A DNA stretch of 64,000 nucleotides from assembly GCA_963819885.1 (NCBI GenBank), contig CAWFXV010000010.1, positions 92,384 through 156,383 of the forward strand. The letters are read 5' to 3'. The DNA is from JACVRX01 sp963819885 (GTDB taxonomy: Bacteria > Actinomycetota > Actinomycetes > Jiangellales > Jiangellaceae). Positions 8,561-16,998 of the stretch are shown in pieces. The notes beneath the pieces were generated by a model. The model searched no databases. It had not been told where the DNA came from and worked only from the letters and a program-made list of their open reading frames with translations. The number at the start of each line of letters is the position of its first letter. Position 1 is the first letter of the stretch. The position numbers were made by a program, and so were the translations under genes.

Positions 8561-9778
8561 GTGACCATACAAGCTCACAGGGACACGACCCTGACGCCGG
8601 ACGAGCGTGCGGCAGACCTCGACCTCGAGCAGCTCAAGCAACTCGTCGGATTGGTGGAGTACGACCAGAGCCGCGATCCATTTCCGGTGACCGCCATGGA
8701 TGCGGTGGTGTTCGTGGTGGGCAACGCCACCCAGACGGCGCACTTCTTTCAGTCGGCCTTCGGGATGGAACTCGTCGCCTACTCCGGACCCGAAACCGGG
8801 AACCGTGACCACAAGGCGTTCGTCATCAGAAGCGGTTCGGCTCGTTTCGTCATCACCGGTGGCGTCGCGGCGGATAGCGCGCTGCTCGACCACCATCGGC
8901 GGCATGGCGACGGCGTCGTCGACCTCGCGCTCGAGGTACCCGACGTCGATCGCTGCATTGCGCACGCCCGTAGTCAGGGTGCGAAGATCATCGTCGAGCC
9001 GCACGACGAATCCGACGTCTACGGCACCGTGCGGATCGCGGCGATCGCCGCATACGGCGAGACCCGGCACACGCTGGTCGACCGATCCCGATACCACGGA
9101 ATCTACCTGCCCGGATTCGTCGCGCGGACGTCGAGCTACCGCAAGCGGGACGGCGCGCCGAAGCGGCTGTTCCAGGCCGTCGACCACTGCGTCGGCAACG
9201 TAGAGCTCGGTCGGATGGACGAGTGGGTGTCCTTCTACAACCGGGTCATGAATTTCGTGAACATGGCCGAGTTTGTCGGGGACGACATCGCAACCGACTA
9301 CTCCGCGCTCATGTCGAAGGTGGTCGCCAACGGCAACCACCGCGTCAAATTCCCCCTCAACGAGCCCGCGATCGCGAAGCGGAAGTCGCAGATCGACGAG
9401 TACCTCGAGTTCTACGGTTCCGCCGGCTGCCAGCACATCGCGTTGGCGACAGGTGACATCCTTCGCACGGTCGACGTCATGCGCGCCGAGGGTGTGGAGT
9501 TCCTCGACACCCCGGCCTCGTACTACGACGACCCCGAGCTACGCGCCCGGATCGGGAAGGTACGAGTGCCGGTAGAGGAGCTGAAGAAGCGCGGCATCCT
9601 GGTGGACCGGGACGAGGACGGGTACCTGCTGCAGATCTTCACCAAGCCGGTCGGCGACCGGCCCACCATGTTCTTCGAGCTGATCGAACGGCACGGCTCG
9701 CTCGGCTTCGGGAAGGGCAACTTCAAGGCGTTGTTCGAGGCGATCGAGCGAGAGCAGGAGCTGCGCGGCAACCTCTGA
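8561..9778 (+). CDS. hpd: 4-hydroxyphenylpyruvate dioxygenase
   Basis: This 405-residue enzyme converts 4-hydroxyphenylpyruvate to homogentisate, the committed step of tyrosine degradation. Two vicinal-oxygen-chelate domains are visible. The three Fe(II) ligands are in the expected places: His209 in VDHCVGNV, His292 in CQHIALAT and Glu373 in MFFELIER. The C-terminal helix region GFGKGNFKALFEAIE is also conserved. The GTG at 8561 has an AGGAGG site 6 bases upstream; the longer upstream frame runs antisense through the regulator gene and is not coding. The product feeds hmgA at 13372. Confidence 0.95.
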   Translation: MTIQAHRDTTLTPDERAADLDLEQLKQLVGLVEYDQSRDPFPVTAMDAVVFVVGNATQTAHFFQSAFGMELVAYSGPETGNRDHKAFVIRSGSARFVITGGVAADSALLDHHRRHGDGVVDLALEVPDVDRCIAHARSQGAKIIVEPHDESDVYGTVRIAAIAAYGETRHTLVDRSRYHGIYLPGFVARTSSYRKRDGAPKRLFQAVDHCVGNVELGRMDEWVSFYNRVMNFVNMAEFVGDDIATDYSALMSKVVANGNHRVKFPLNEPAIAKRKSQIDEYLEFYGSAGCQHIALATGDILRTVDVMRAEGVEFLDTPASYYDDPELRARIGKVRVPVEELKKRGILVDRDEDGYLLQIFTKPVGDRPTMFFELIERHGSLGFGKGNFKALFEAIEREQELRGNL

Positions 9779-9845
9779 GTGCTGGAGCGCGGCCGGCTCT
9801 GACTGTTCTCACACCGCCAGCCTGGCGTCGTCCCTAGACCGGCCA

Positions 9846-9851
9846 TACCGT
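9846..9851 (+). promoter_or_regulatory. -10 element of a probably leaderless promoter
   Basis: TACCGT lies six bases before the ATG at 9858, a spacing that would place the transcript start at the initiation codon. Confidence 0.5.
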
Positions 9852-9857
9852 GCAGGT

Positions 9858-11231
9858 ATGGGCCATGGCCTGCTCGACGCCCTGCGTGACGGGCTTCCGG
9901 CCGAGATCGTCGTCGACGACCCGGACCGGATGGAGGCCTACCGCTACGACCGGGCGCTGTTCTGCCCGGCCGGGATGCCTGCCGTCGTCGTGCTCGCCCG
10001 CGAGCGAGCGCACGTTGAGCACACGCTGCGGACCGCGTCGGAATTCGCGGCACCGGTCGTCCCGCAAGGCGCCCGTAGCGGACTGTCCGGCGCTGCCAAT
10101 GCCGTCGATGGCGGCATCGTCCTCTCGCTCGAGCGGATGGACCGCATCGTCGAGATCGATGCCATCAACCGGATCGCCGTGGTAGAGCCCGGCGTCTTCA
10201 ACGCCACGTTCTCCCGGGCGGTCGCGCAGCACGGGCTGTTCTATCCGCCGGACCCCTCCAGCTGGGAGTTCTGCTCCATCGGCGGGAATCTGGCGACCAA
10301 CTCCGGCGGGCTGTGCTGCGTCAAGTACGGCGTCACGACCGACTATGTGCGCGGCCTCGAAGTCGTTCTGGCGTCGGGTGACGTCCTGACGACGGGCCGC
10401 CGCACGGTGAAGGGTGTAGCCGGCTACGACCTGACCAAGTTGTTCGTCGGCAGCGAGGGCACGCTCGGAGTGATCACGCGGGCGACCCTCGCCTTGCGCC
10501 CCGAGGTCGAGCGCCCGCGCACTGTTGCGGCGCTGTTCGACACCGCGGCGGCGGCGGCACGGGCAGTCAGCGCGGTCGTCGTAGCCGGCTATCTACCCAG
10601 CCTGCTCGAGATCATGGACGCGACCTGTCTGGGAGCCGTCGAGCGGTGGAAGAGGATGGATCTTCCCGCGGACGCCGGGGCAATGCTGCTAGCGCAGTCC
10701 GACAACGGCGGACCAGCCGCTGCTGAAATCGCGGGAATCGCGGAGCTGTTCCGCCAGGCGGGCGCCACGGATGTCGTCGAAGCCGACGACCCGGCCGAGG
10801 GAGAGCTCCTCCTCGAGGCCCGCCGGGTCGTGCTGCTCGCGATGGAACAACTGGGTACCACGATGATCGACGACGTGTGTGTGCCGTTGTCACGACTGGC
10901 CGAGTTGTTCGAGGGCATCGAGAAGATCGCCGCAGACTCGGACATCATGATCGGTGTCGTCGGGCATGCCGGCGACGGAAACATGCACCCCACGGTCGTC
11001 TTCGACGCGGCGGACCAGGATCAGACCCGTCGAGCACAGCACGCGTACGGAGCGGTCATGGACCTCGGCCTGCAGCTCGGTGGAACCATCACCGGAGAGC
11101 ACGGCGTCGGCGTGCTCAAGAAGGAGTGGCTGGAGAAGGAGCTCGGTCCCATCGGACTTCGGCTGCACCGGGATATCAAACGCGTGCTCGACCCGCAAGG
11201 AATCCTGAACCCGGGCAAGGTTTTCGACTGA
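9858..11231 (+). CDS. FAD-linked oxidase, GlcD/D-lactate dehydrogenase type
   Basis: This 457-residue flavoprotein oxidises a 2-hydroxy acid such as glycolate or D-lactate. It has an N-terminal FAD_binding_4 (PCMH) domain with VPQGARSGLSGAANAVDGGI near residues 70-90 and SIGGNLATNSGG near 142-153. A C-terminal FAD-oxidase domain carries the GHAGDGNMHP and GEHGVG motifs. No iron-sulfur subunit is encoded beside it, so it probably works alone. It sits between hpd and fahA, so it may act on a tyrosine-derived hydroxyacid (for instance 4-hydroxyphenyllactate), but that is inference from position. Confidence 0.85.
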   Translation: MGHGLLDALRDGLPAEIVVDDPDRMEAYRYDRALFCPAGMPAVVVLARERAHVEHTLRTASEFAAPVVPQGARSGLSGAANAVDGGIVLSLERMDRIVEIDAINRIAVVEPGVFNATFSRAVAQHGLFYPPDPSSWEFCSIGGNLATNSGGLCCVKYGVTTDYVRGLEVVLASGDVLTTGRRTVKGVAGYDLTKLFVGSEGTLGVITRATLALRPEVERPRTVAALFDTAAAAARAVSAVVVAGYLPSLLEIMDATCLGAVERWKRMDLPADAGAMLLAQSDNGGPAAAEIAGIAELFRQAGATDVVEADDPAEGELLLEARRVVLLAMEQLGTTMIDDVCVPLSRLAELFEGIEKIAADSDIMIGVVGHAGDGNMHPTVVFDAADQDQTRRAQHAYGAVMDLGLQLGGTITGEHGVGVLKKEWLEKELGPIGLRLHRDIKRVLDPQGILNPGKVFD

Positions 11232-11234
11232 CCG

Positions 11235-12455
11235 TCACTCCAGGCGCAGCGCGGGTCGCACGGACCCGGTCACCTCACCTAGCCCAATCGGATTGCCGTC
11301 GGGGCCGGGGGCGGTGGCCGAGATCATCACGGTGTCTCCGTCGGCCAGGAAGGTGCGGGTGGAACCATCGGCGAGCCGGACCGGCGCGGTGCCGTTCCAG
11401 GTCAACTCCAGGAACGAGCCGCGCTGATCCGGCTCGGGCCCGCTGACAGTGCCCGATGCGTAGAGATCTCCAGTCCGCACCGACGCGCCGTTGGCGGTGA
11501 GGTGGGCGAGCTGCTGGGCGGCTGTCCAGTACATCTGCCCGAACGGCGGCCGGGCGACCGGTGTCCCGTTCCAGTTCACCTCCAGCTCTATCGCCAACCC
11601 CCACGGCCCGCTGTCGTCGTCGCGCAGGTAGTCGGCCGGCTCGGGATCACGGGCCGGCGGCTCGACCCACGCCCCGTCGAGTGCGGCGAGTGGCACGACC
11701 CAGGACGAGATCGACGTCGCGAAGGACTTGCCGAGAAATGGGCCGAGTGGGACGTATTCAAAGGCCTGGATGTCGCGCGCCGACCAGTCGTTCACCAGGA
11801 CCACGCCGAAGACGTGCTCGGCGAATTGCTCGACCCGCACCGGATGTCCCATCGTCGATGGCACTCCGACGACGAAGCCGACCTCGGCTTCGATGTCCAA
11901 CTTGGCTGACGGGCCATAGACGACCGCGTCGCCGGCGGTCCGCAAACCGCGCGGCCGAATGATGTCGGTCCCGGACGGAACCACCGTTCCCGACCGGCCG
12001 TGATATCCGATCGGCAGCTGCCGCCAGGCGCGAGGCAAGGCCGGGGAGTCGGGTCGAAGGATCCTGCCGACGTTCTCGGCGTGCTGTTGGGAGGCATAGA
12101 AGTCGACGAAGTCGGCGACCTCGAACGGCATATGCAGCTCGACGTCGGTCACGGGGATCAGATGTGGCTCGACCAGACTTCGGTGCGGCTCCTCGCTGAC
12201 CAGTTCGCGGAGCCAGCCGCGCACCGCCGCCCAGGCCTGCGGGCCGATGGCCATGAACGGGTTGAGACTCGGCTGGGCGAATACATGCGCGCCATCCAGG
12301 TTCTCCTCGGCGGCCAGTGGGGCGAGGTCGAGCACGTGCTCGCCGATCGCCACACCGACTCGGGCGTCCTCCTCGCCGGTGGAGAAGATCCCGTAGGGAA
12401 GCGTGTCGGCCCCGAACGGGGAGTCGCCGGAAACCGGGATCCAGCTCTCGGTCAC
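11235..12455 (-). CDS. fahA: Fumarylacetoacetase
   Basis: This 406-residue hydrolase performs the last step of homogentisate catabolism, cleaving fumarylacetoacetate to fumarate and acetoacetate. It has the N-terminal FAA domain (LPYGIFSTGEEDARVGVAIGEHVLDL) and a C-terminal catalytic FAH domain. The latter includes the metal-binding segments DFVDFYASQQHAENVG, DIEAEVGFVVG and VLVNDWSARDIQAFEYVPLGPFLGKSF. It starts at a GTG one base after the stop of the conserved gene upstream on the same strand, so the two are co-transcribed. Confidence 0.94.
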   Translation of the reverse strand: MTESWIPVSGDSPFGADTLPYGIFSTGEEDARVGVAIGEHVLDLAPLAAEENLDGAHVFAQPSLNPFMAIGPQAWAAVRGWLRELVSEEPHRSLVEPHLIPVTDVELHMPFEVADFVDFYASQQHAENVGRILRPDSPALPRAWRQLPIGYHGRSGTVVPSGTDIIRPRGLRTAGDAVVYGPSAKLDIEAEVGFVVGVPSTMGHPVRVEQFAEHVFGVVLVNDWSARDIQAFEYVPLGPFLGKSFATSISSWVVPLAALDGAWVEPPARDPEPADYLRDDDSGPWGLAIELEVNWNGTPVARPPFGQMYWTAAQQLAHLTANGASVRTGDLYASGTVSGPEPDQRGSFLELTWNGTAPVRLADGSTRTFLADGDTVMISATAPGPDGNPIGLGEVTGSVRPALRLE

Positions 12456-12456
12456 G

Positions 12457-13299
12457 TCACTCCCGAAGCAGCCCGAGAGCGATCAGGTCATCGAGCGGCT
12501 CACGCACGTTGCACGAGCCGTACGACGTGAACCACCGGCGCAGGCTGGCCGCACGCGCGTGGTCGAGCCCGATCACCGCCCTCGCCAGCCGCGCGCCGTC
12601 GCGGTCGGCCAGCACAGCGGCAATCTCGCCGGCGTCTGCTCCATCCAGGCAGGCCGCCACAGCCAGCAGGATATTGAGGAAACCGTGCTGCTCCGAGCCG
12701 TCCGCTGCGGTGTGTCGCACGGCGCGGTGCAGGCCTGCCGTGCATTTGAACGAAACTCCCAGATCCAGACACGCCAGGACGAACTCGGCAACATCTCGCT
12801 CGCTCGGGAACGCTCCTGGTGTCGTCCCGCCGGTGCGCAGCTTGGCCCGATATCCCGATTCCGCGATCACCTCCAGCGCATCACGCCAACCCGTTGTACG
12901 AGCGGGTTCGAGGTAGGCCGGTTCGTCGTCGTCCGGTCCGCCGACGGCAGCGTCGAGTGCCGATACAGCACGCCGCGCGGCATCGGCTTGAGCATCGGGT
13001 GGCAATGCGATCTCGACTCCGCGCAGGATCAGACGTTCGTCGGCGGCAACCGCGTCGACCGCGGGTCCGATCCCGCCTGCGCCGGAGTCGACGACGAGCC
13101 GGATCGCGAGTGGCGCCGCGAGCTGAGCCGCCAGCTCCTCTGTCCGCGAGGACGGACACAGAAAAGGGCCGACCAGTGGCGCATACCACGCGGTCCGGTG
13201 CCGACCATGGTCCTCGACGGCAGTTGGCATCGGGGTGCTTGCTGGCGGGAAGAGCGCCGCGTCGTCGATGAATCCGGCGAACAGAGGGGCGGTTGACAC
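12457..13299 (-). CDS. Conserved protein of unknown function in homogentisate cluster
   Basis: I do not recognise a named family for this 280-residue protein. It is rich in alternating beta strands and helices (for example RGVEIALPPD, SYGSCNVREPLDDLIALGLL), and the pattern could be a TIM barrel. Conserved-looking segments are FIDDAALFPPA near the N-terminus, WYAPLVGPFLCPSSR, and GVSFKCTAGLHRAVRH near residue 190. There is no signal peptide or membrane segment. It is the first gene of an operon with fahA and diverges from hmgA, so a role in homogentisate breakdown is likely. The GTG at 13299 has a TACAGT -10 seven bases upstream. Confidence 0.7.
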   Translation of the reverse strand: MSTAPLFAGFIDDAALFPPASTPMPTAVEDHGRHRTAWYAPLVGPFLCPSSRTEELAAQLAAPLAIRLVVDSGAGGIGPAVDAVAADERLILRGVEIALPPDAQADAARRAVSALDAAVGGPDDDEPAYLEPARTTGWRDALEVIAESGYRAKLRTGGTTPGAFPSERDVAEFVLACLDLGVSFKCTAGLHRAVRHTAADGSEQHGFLNILLAVAACLDGADAGEIAAVLADRDGARLARAVIGLDHARAASLRRWFTSYGSCNVREPLDDLIALGLLRE

Positions 13300-13306
13300 G
13301 CTCGGG

Positions 13307-13312
13307 ACTGTA
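13307..13312 (-). promoter_or_regulatory. -10 element of a probably leaderless promoter (minus strand)
   Basis: On the minus strand TACAGT lies seven bases before the GTG at 13299. The same 72-base gap must also hold the hmgA promoter on the other strand. Confidence 0.5.
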
Positions 13313-13371
13313 ACGCATGGTGGCAGTGAGCGATCAGATGTGTCCGACTATCGAACAGGCGGAGGAACATC

Positions 13372-14577
13372 ATGGCGTACTACCGGAGCGTCGGCATGGT
13401 GCCGCCGAAACGGCACACCCAGTTCCGCCGGCCCGATGGTCAGCTCTACTACGAGGAACTGATGGGGGAGGAAGGCTTCTCGTCGGATTCCTCGCTGCTC
13501 TACCACGTTGGCGTCCCGTCGGCGATCGTCGACTCTCGGGTATGGGAACTACCTGACCTGCGGACTGTGCCTAACCACCCGCTCACGCCTCGACATCTTC
13601 GCCTGCACGACCTGTTTGCGGGCAACGAATGGAAGGCCCAGGACGTCGTGACCGGTCGGCGCCTGGTGCTCGGGAACGCAGACGTGCGGATCTCCTACGT
13701 CGTGGCCGGCGAATCGTCGCCGCTGTACCGAAACGCGATCGGGGACGAATGCGTCTATGTGGAGGCCGGCTCTGCGATCGTCGAGACGATGTTCGGCGTG
13801 CTGGGAGCACGCCAGGGCGACTACGTGATCATGCCTCGGGCCACGGTGCATCGATGGATTCCCACTGGGGACGAGCCGCTGCGGGCGTACTGCATCGAAG
13901 CGAACTCACACGTCACGCCGCCCAAGCGGTACCTGTCCAGGTTCGGCCAGCTGCTCGAGCACTCGCCGTACTGCGAGCGCGACCTGCACGGGCCGACGGA
14001 ACCGATGCTCGTCGAGCAAGCTGACGTCGAGGTCTACACCAAGCACCGAGGGCACGGCCCGTCTGGGCTGGTCGGCAGCATTGTCGTCTATCCCACGCAT
14101 CCCTTCGACGTCATCGGCTGGGACGGGTGCCTCTACCCGTACACCTTCAACGTCTCGGACTACGAGCCGATCACAGGCCGGGTCCACCAGCCGCCGCCTG
14201 TTCACCAGGTGTTCGAGGGCTACAACTTCGTCGTCTGCAACTTCGTGCCACGCAAGGTCGACTACCACCCACTCGCCGTTCCCGTTCCCTACTACCACTC
14301 CAATGTGGACAGCGACGAGGTGATGTTCTACTGCGAGGGCGACTACGAGGCCCGGAAGGGCTCTGGTATCGGCCGTGGCTCGATCTCGCTGCATCCCGGC
14401 GGACACAGCCACGGCCCCCAACCGGCCGCCATCGAGGCCGCACTGGGCAAGGACTACTTCGACGAGCTCGCCGTCATGGTCGACACTTTCCGACCGTTGG
14501 AGCTCGGCGAGGCGGGGGTGGAGTGTGACGACGGTGTGTACGCGTGGTCATGGAGCGGACGCGGCCCGGAGGCCTGA
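13372..14577 (+). CDS. hmgA: Homogentisate 1,2-dioxygenase
   Basis: This 401-residue cupin-fold iron enzyme opens the homogentisate ring to give maleylacetoacetate. Family segments are unmistakable: the N-terminal RSVGMVPPKRHTQFR, the central GDYVIMPRATVHRW, HPFDVIGWDGCLYPYTFNV, and the C-terminal metal-site region YYHSNVDSDEVMFYCEGDYEARKG with SISLHPGGHSHGPQP. At 401 residues it has the shorter actinobacterial size. The ATG follows a GGAGGA site. The last eight codons and stop lie inside the first copy of a 39-base direct repeat, so the 3' end may have been reshaped by duplication. Confidence 0.95.
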   Translation: MAYYRSVGMVPPKRHTQFRRPDGQLYYEELMGEEGFSSDSSLLYHVGVPSAIVDSRVWELPDLRTVPNHPLTPRHLRLHDLFAGNEWKAQDVVTGRRLVLGNADVRISYVVAGESSPLYRNAIGDECVYVEAGSAIVETMFGVLGARQGDYVIMPRATVHRWIPTGDEPLRAYCIEANSHVTPPKRYLSRFGQLLEHSPYCERDLHGPTEPMLVEQADVEVYTKHRGHGPSGLVGSIVVYPTHPFDVIGWDGCLYPYTFNVSDYEPITGRVHQPPPVHQVFEGYNFVVCNFVPRKVDYHPLAVPVPYYHSNVDSDEVMFYCEGDYEARKGSGIGRGSISLHPGGHSHGPQPAAIEAALGKDYFDELAVMVDTFRPLELGEAGVECDDGVYAWSWSGRGPEA

Positions 14578-14665
14578 GCGAGCGGCGCGAGCGGGAGGCC
14601 GGAGGGCGCGGGTGCGACCAGCAGAATGGAGCGGACGCGGCCCGGAGGCCTGAGCGAGCGGCGCG
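14551..14665. repeat. Duplicated 39-base segment covering the hmgA 3' end
   Basis: Two identical 39-base copies occupy 14551-14589 and 14627-14665. The first copy contains the last codons and stop of hmgA; the second lies in the non-coding DNA after it. The 37 bases between them are GC-rich with similar purine-rich words, suggesting older duplication of the same tract. Confidence 0.85.
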
Positions 14666-14679
14666 TGCCTCACCTGATG

Positions 14680-14720
14680 GAGCGGTACTTCACCAGGATT
14701 GCCATGGTGAAGTACCGCTC
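14680..14720. terminator. Perfect 16-bp stem hairpin after hmgA
   Basis: GAGCGGTACTTCACCA at 14680-14695 pairs perfectly with 14705-14720 across a nine-base loop. It lies between convergent genes hmgA and the small gene at 14758. There is no T tract, as is usual in actinobacteria, so it may be a terminator or a member of a dispersed palindromic repeat family. Confidence 0.6.
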
Positions 14721-14740
14721 GGGGTGGTTGAGGTAGTCGA

Positions 14741-14757
14741 CCTCCGAGAGTCGGAGG
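14741..14757 (-). terminator. Short hairpin after the small membrane protein gene
   Basis: CCTCCGA and TCGGAGG form a seven-base-pair stem around GAG. It ends immediately after the stop codon of the minus-strand gene at 14758, which fits a compact terminator. Confidence 0.5.
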
Positions 14758-14910
14758 CTAGACGCTGGCGCGCCCGCGGCCGACGAAGGAGAGTACGAGG
14801 CCTACGACCAGAACGATGACGCCGATCCAGATCAGCGCCGAACCGACGCCGGCGAAGCCGAGAATCGCGAGCACGACACCGGCGATGATCAGCAGCAACC
14901 AGAGAGCCAC
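14758..14910 (-). CDS. Small hydrophobic membrane protein, 50 aa
   Basis: This short frame encodes MALWLLLIIAGVVLAILG-type sequence: two hydrophobic segments (about residues 3-20 and 24-43) joined by a short glycine turn, ending in a basic tail (GRGRASV). It therefore looks like a hairpin membrane protein. The GTG has a good GGTGGAGGA ribosome site, and a hairpin directly follows the stop, supporting that it is a real gene. It resembles the many tiny actinobacterial membrane proteins of unknown function. A possible stress-sigma-type promoter lies 57 bases upstream. Confidence 0.7.
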   Translation of the reverse strand: MALWLLLIIAGVVLAILGFAGVGSALIWIGVIVLVVGLVLSFVGRGRASV

Positions 14911-14966
14911 TGTTCCTCCACCTTCTGTTGTGGCGGGCCCCCGCGCCCGCGTCCGACGACCCCACC

Positions 14967-14992
14967 GTGCCCGGTTGGTGAACCGCTCAAAC
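14967..14992 (-). promoter_or_regulatory. Possible SigB/SigF-type promoter (minus strand)
   Basis: Read on the minus strand this gives GTTT, 16 bases, then GGGCAC. That is close to the GTTT-N14-17-GGGTAT pattern of actinobacterial stress sigma factors, and it lies upstream of the 50-residue membrane protein gene. It is a weak motif and could be chance. Confidence 0.3.
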
Positions 14993-15015
14993 CTGAAAGC
15001 GTGGTGCGTCGCGGC

Positions 15016-15612
15016 TCACGGATGCAGGACCGGATCGCCTTCGAGCACGACCCCAGCGCCGCGAAGCTGCCTGAGCGCGGCCTCGGTGGTGGCCCGCGCT
15101 ACACCGGCTGTCATCGGCAGCAGCACTCGGGTCTGGAAGCCTTCCGTCGACGCGTCCAGCGCCGTAGCGCGCACGCAGTGGTCTGTTGCGATACCCACGA
15201 TGTCGACCGACGACACAGAGTGCTGCCGGAGCCAGTCGGCCAGCGGTACACCGTCGTGCGACCTGCCCTCGAATCCCGAGTAGGCAGCCGCGTACTCACC
15301 CTTGTCGAAGACGGCGTCGAAGGGCTGCGGATCCAGGTTGGGATGGAACGCAGCCCCGACCGTTCCCGCGATGCAGTGCGGCGGCCAACTGTCGACGTAG
15401 TCGGGGTCAGCCGAGAAGTGCTGGCCCGGGTCGACGTGGTGGTCGCGAGTCGCGACGACATAGTCGTACTCACGGTCTTCCGGTTCGGCGTCCTGCAATC
15501 GGCGAAGTACACCCGCGATGGAGAACGCGACATGTGCACCTCCGGCGACTGGCAATGCACCGCCTTCGCAGAAGTCGTTCTGCACGTCGGCGATGATCAG
15601 CGCCCGAGTCAC
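15016..15612 (-). CDS. pncA: Nicotinamidase/pyrazinamidase
   Basis: This 198-residue isochorismatase-fold enzyme deamidates nicotinamide to nicotinate in NAD salvage. The catalytic triad residues are visible: Asp9 in IIADVQNDFCEGG, a lysine in AVFDKGEY, and the nucleophilic cysteine in GIATDHCVRATALDA. The metal-binding stretch ATRDHHVDPGQHFS is also present. The GTG start follows an AGGAGG site within the five-base gap after pncB, so pncB and pncA form an operon in which the pncA product is the substrate of PncB. Confidence 0.93.
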   Translation of the reverse strand: MTRALIIADVQNDFCEGGALPVAGGAHVAFSIAGVLRRLQDAEPEDREYDYVVATRDHHVDPGQHFSADPDYVDSWPPHCIAGTVGAAFHPNLDPQPFDAVFDKGEYAAAYSGFEGRSHDGVPLADWLRQHSVSSVDIVGIATDHCVRATALDASTEGFQTRVLLPMTAGVARATTEAALRQLRGAGVVLEGDPVLHP

Positions 15613-15617
15613 GTGTC

Positions 15618-16937
15618 TCAGTCCTCCTGATAGATCGTCGCAATCGCGGGCTCACCGCGAGACATCTGTAGCGCCGTGACGGGCAGCTCCGCACGAGCGG
15701 CTTCATGTCGTTCCCGAGCGATGGATAGTGGTTCACGTCCAACCACCTCTCCGGCCCGGATGAGCGGAATCAGCAACGGCCGGTGAGCATCGGAGCGTGG
15801 GGCGGCGTTGCTCAATCCGATCACCTCCGCCTCGGCGACGCCGTCGGGCGATCGCCGCCGGAAGGCGTACTTCCGACCACCGACGCTCTGCTTGTCGCTG
15901 CTCTTCTTCGCGACCGCCACCATCGCGGCGCCGTCTCCGGCCCGGGCGACCATCTTGTAGACCAAACCGGCGGTCGGGGCACCGGATCCGGTGACCAACG
16001 CCGTGCCCACGCCGTACGCATCGACCGGCGCAGCCGCGAGGGCCGCGATGGCGTGTTCGTCGAGATCACTTGTCACGACAATCTTGGTGCGAAACGCGCC
16101 CAGGGCGTCCAGCTGCTCGCGAACCGCATACGCCTGGACCAGGAGGTCACCGGAATCCAACCGGACTGCGCCCAGTCCGGGACCCGCGACCTCGACGCCG
16201 AGAACGACTGCCATGCCGACGTCGTAGGTGTCCACCAGCAGCGTGGTGCCTTTGCCGAGTGAGTCGACTTGGGCAGAGAACGCATCCCGCTCGTCGTCGT
16301 GCAGAAGTGTGAACGCGTGTGCGCTGGTGCCTCGAGTGGGAACGCCATAGGTGCGACCCGCCTCGAGGTTGCTCGTCGACGCAAATCCGGCCACGTAGGC
16401 CGCTCGAGCCGCCGCCACAGCGGCCCATTCGTGGGTACGACGTGAACCCATCTCGATGCATGGCCGAGCACCGGCAGCGGAGGTCATCCGCGACGCAGCG
16501 GACGCGACCGCCGAATCGAAGTTGAGAACGGACAGGACCACGGTCTCCAGGACGACCGCTTCAGCGAAGCTCGCCTCCACCACCAGGATCGGCGAGTACG
16601 GGAAGAAGCACTCCCCCTCGCCGTAACCCCAGACATCCCCGGTGAAGCGGTAGTCGGCCAGCCAGGACAACGTCGGCTCGTCGACTACCGCACGACGCTC
16701 TAGATCGGCGAGCGCCGCCTGGTCGAAGCGGAACCGCTCGATCGCATCCAGCAGCCGTCCGGTGCCGCCGACCACGCCATACCGCCGCCCCTCGGGCAGG
16801 CGACGAGCGAAGACTTCGAAGATCGAGCGGCGGTGGGCCGTTCCGCGCGCCAACGCCGCCTGGACCATCGTCAGCTCGTAGTGATCCGTCAGCAGCGCGG
16901 TCGGGAGGCCACTGTTGGCTGGCACTGGGCCCGGCAC
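15618..16937 (-). CDS. pncB: Nicotinate phosphoribosyltransferase
   Basis: This enzyme of 439 residues joins nicotinate and PRPP to form nicotinate mononucleotide. Family segments include the N-terminal ALLTDHYELTMVQAAL, FEVFARRLPEGRRYGVVGG, the phosphate-binding ATSNLEAGRTYGVPTRGTSAHAF near the middle, and VRLDSGDLLVQAYAVREQLD. A long upstream extension of the frame runs antisense through clpS and is not coding. The GTG at 16937 is preferred because TACCCT lies seven bases upstream, as in other leaderless genes here, and because it gives the usual family length. Confidence 0.9.
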   Translation of the reverse strand: MPGPVPANSGLPTALLTDHYELTMVQAALARGTAHRRSIFEVFARRLPEGRRYGVVGGTGRLLDAIERFRFDQAALADLERRAVVDEPTLSWLADYRFTGDVWGYGEGECFFPYSPILVVEASFAEAVVLETVVLSVLNFDSAVASAASRMTSAAGARPCIEMGSRRTHEWAAVAAARAAYVAGFASTSNLEAGRTYGVPTRGTSAHAFTLLHDDERDAFSAQVDSLGKGTTLLVDTYDVGMAVVLGVEVAGPGLGAVRLDSGDLLVQAYAVREQLDALGAFRTKIVVTSDLDEHAIAALAAAPVDAYGVGTALVTGSGAPTAGLVYKMVARAGDGAAMVAVAKKSSDKQSVGGRKYAFRRRSPDGVAEAEVIGLSNAAPRSDAHRPLLIPLIRAGEVVGREPLSIARERHEAARAELPVTALQMSRGEPAIATIYQED

Positions 16938-16944
16938 GATCAAC

Positions 16945-16950
16945 AGGGTA
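16945..16950 (-). promoter_or_regulatory. -10 element of a probably leaderless promoter (minus strand)
   Basis: TACCCT on the minus strand is seven bases from the chosen pncB GTG at 16937. It helps decide between several possible starts. Confidence 0.45.
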
Positions 16951-16998
16951 ACTGCGAGCTCTGCCTCTGCGGGAGGATCAAGTGACACCATTGGGGCC

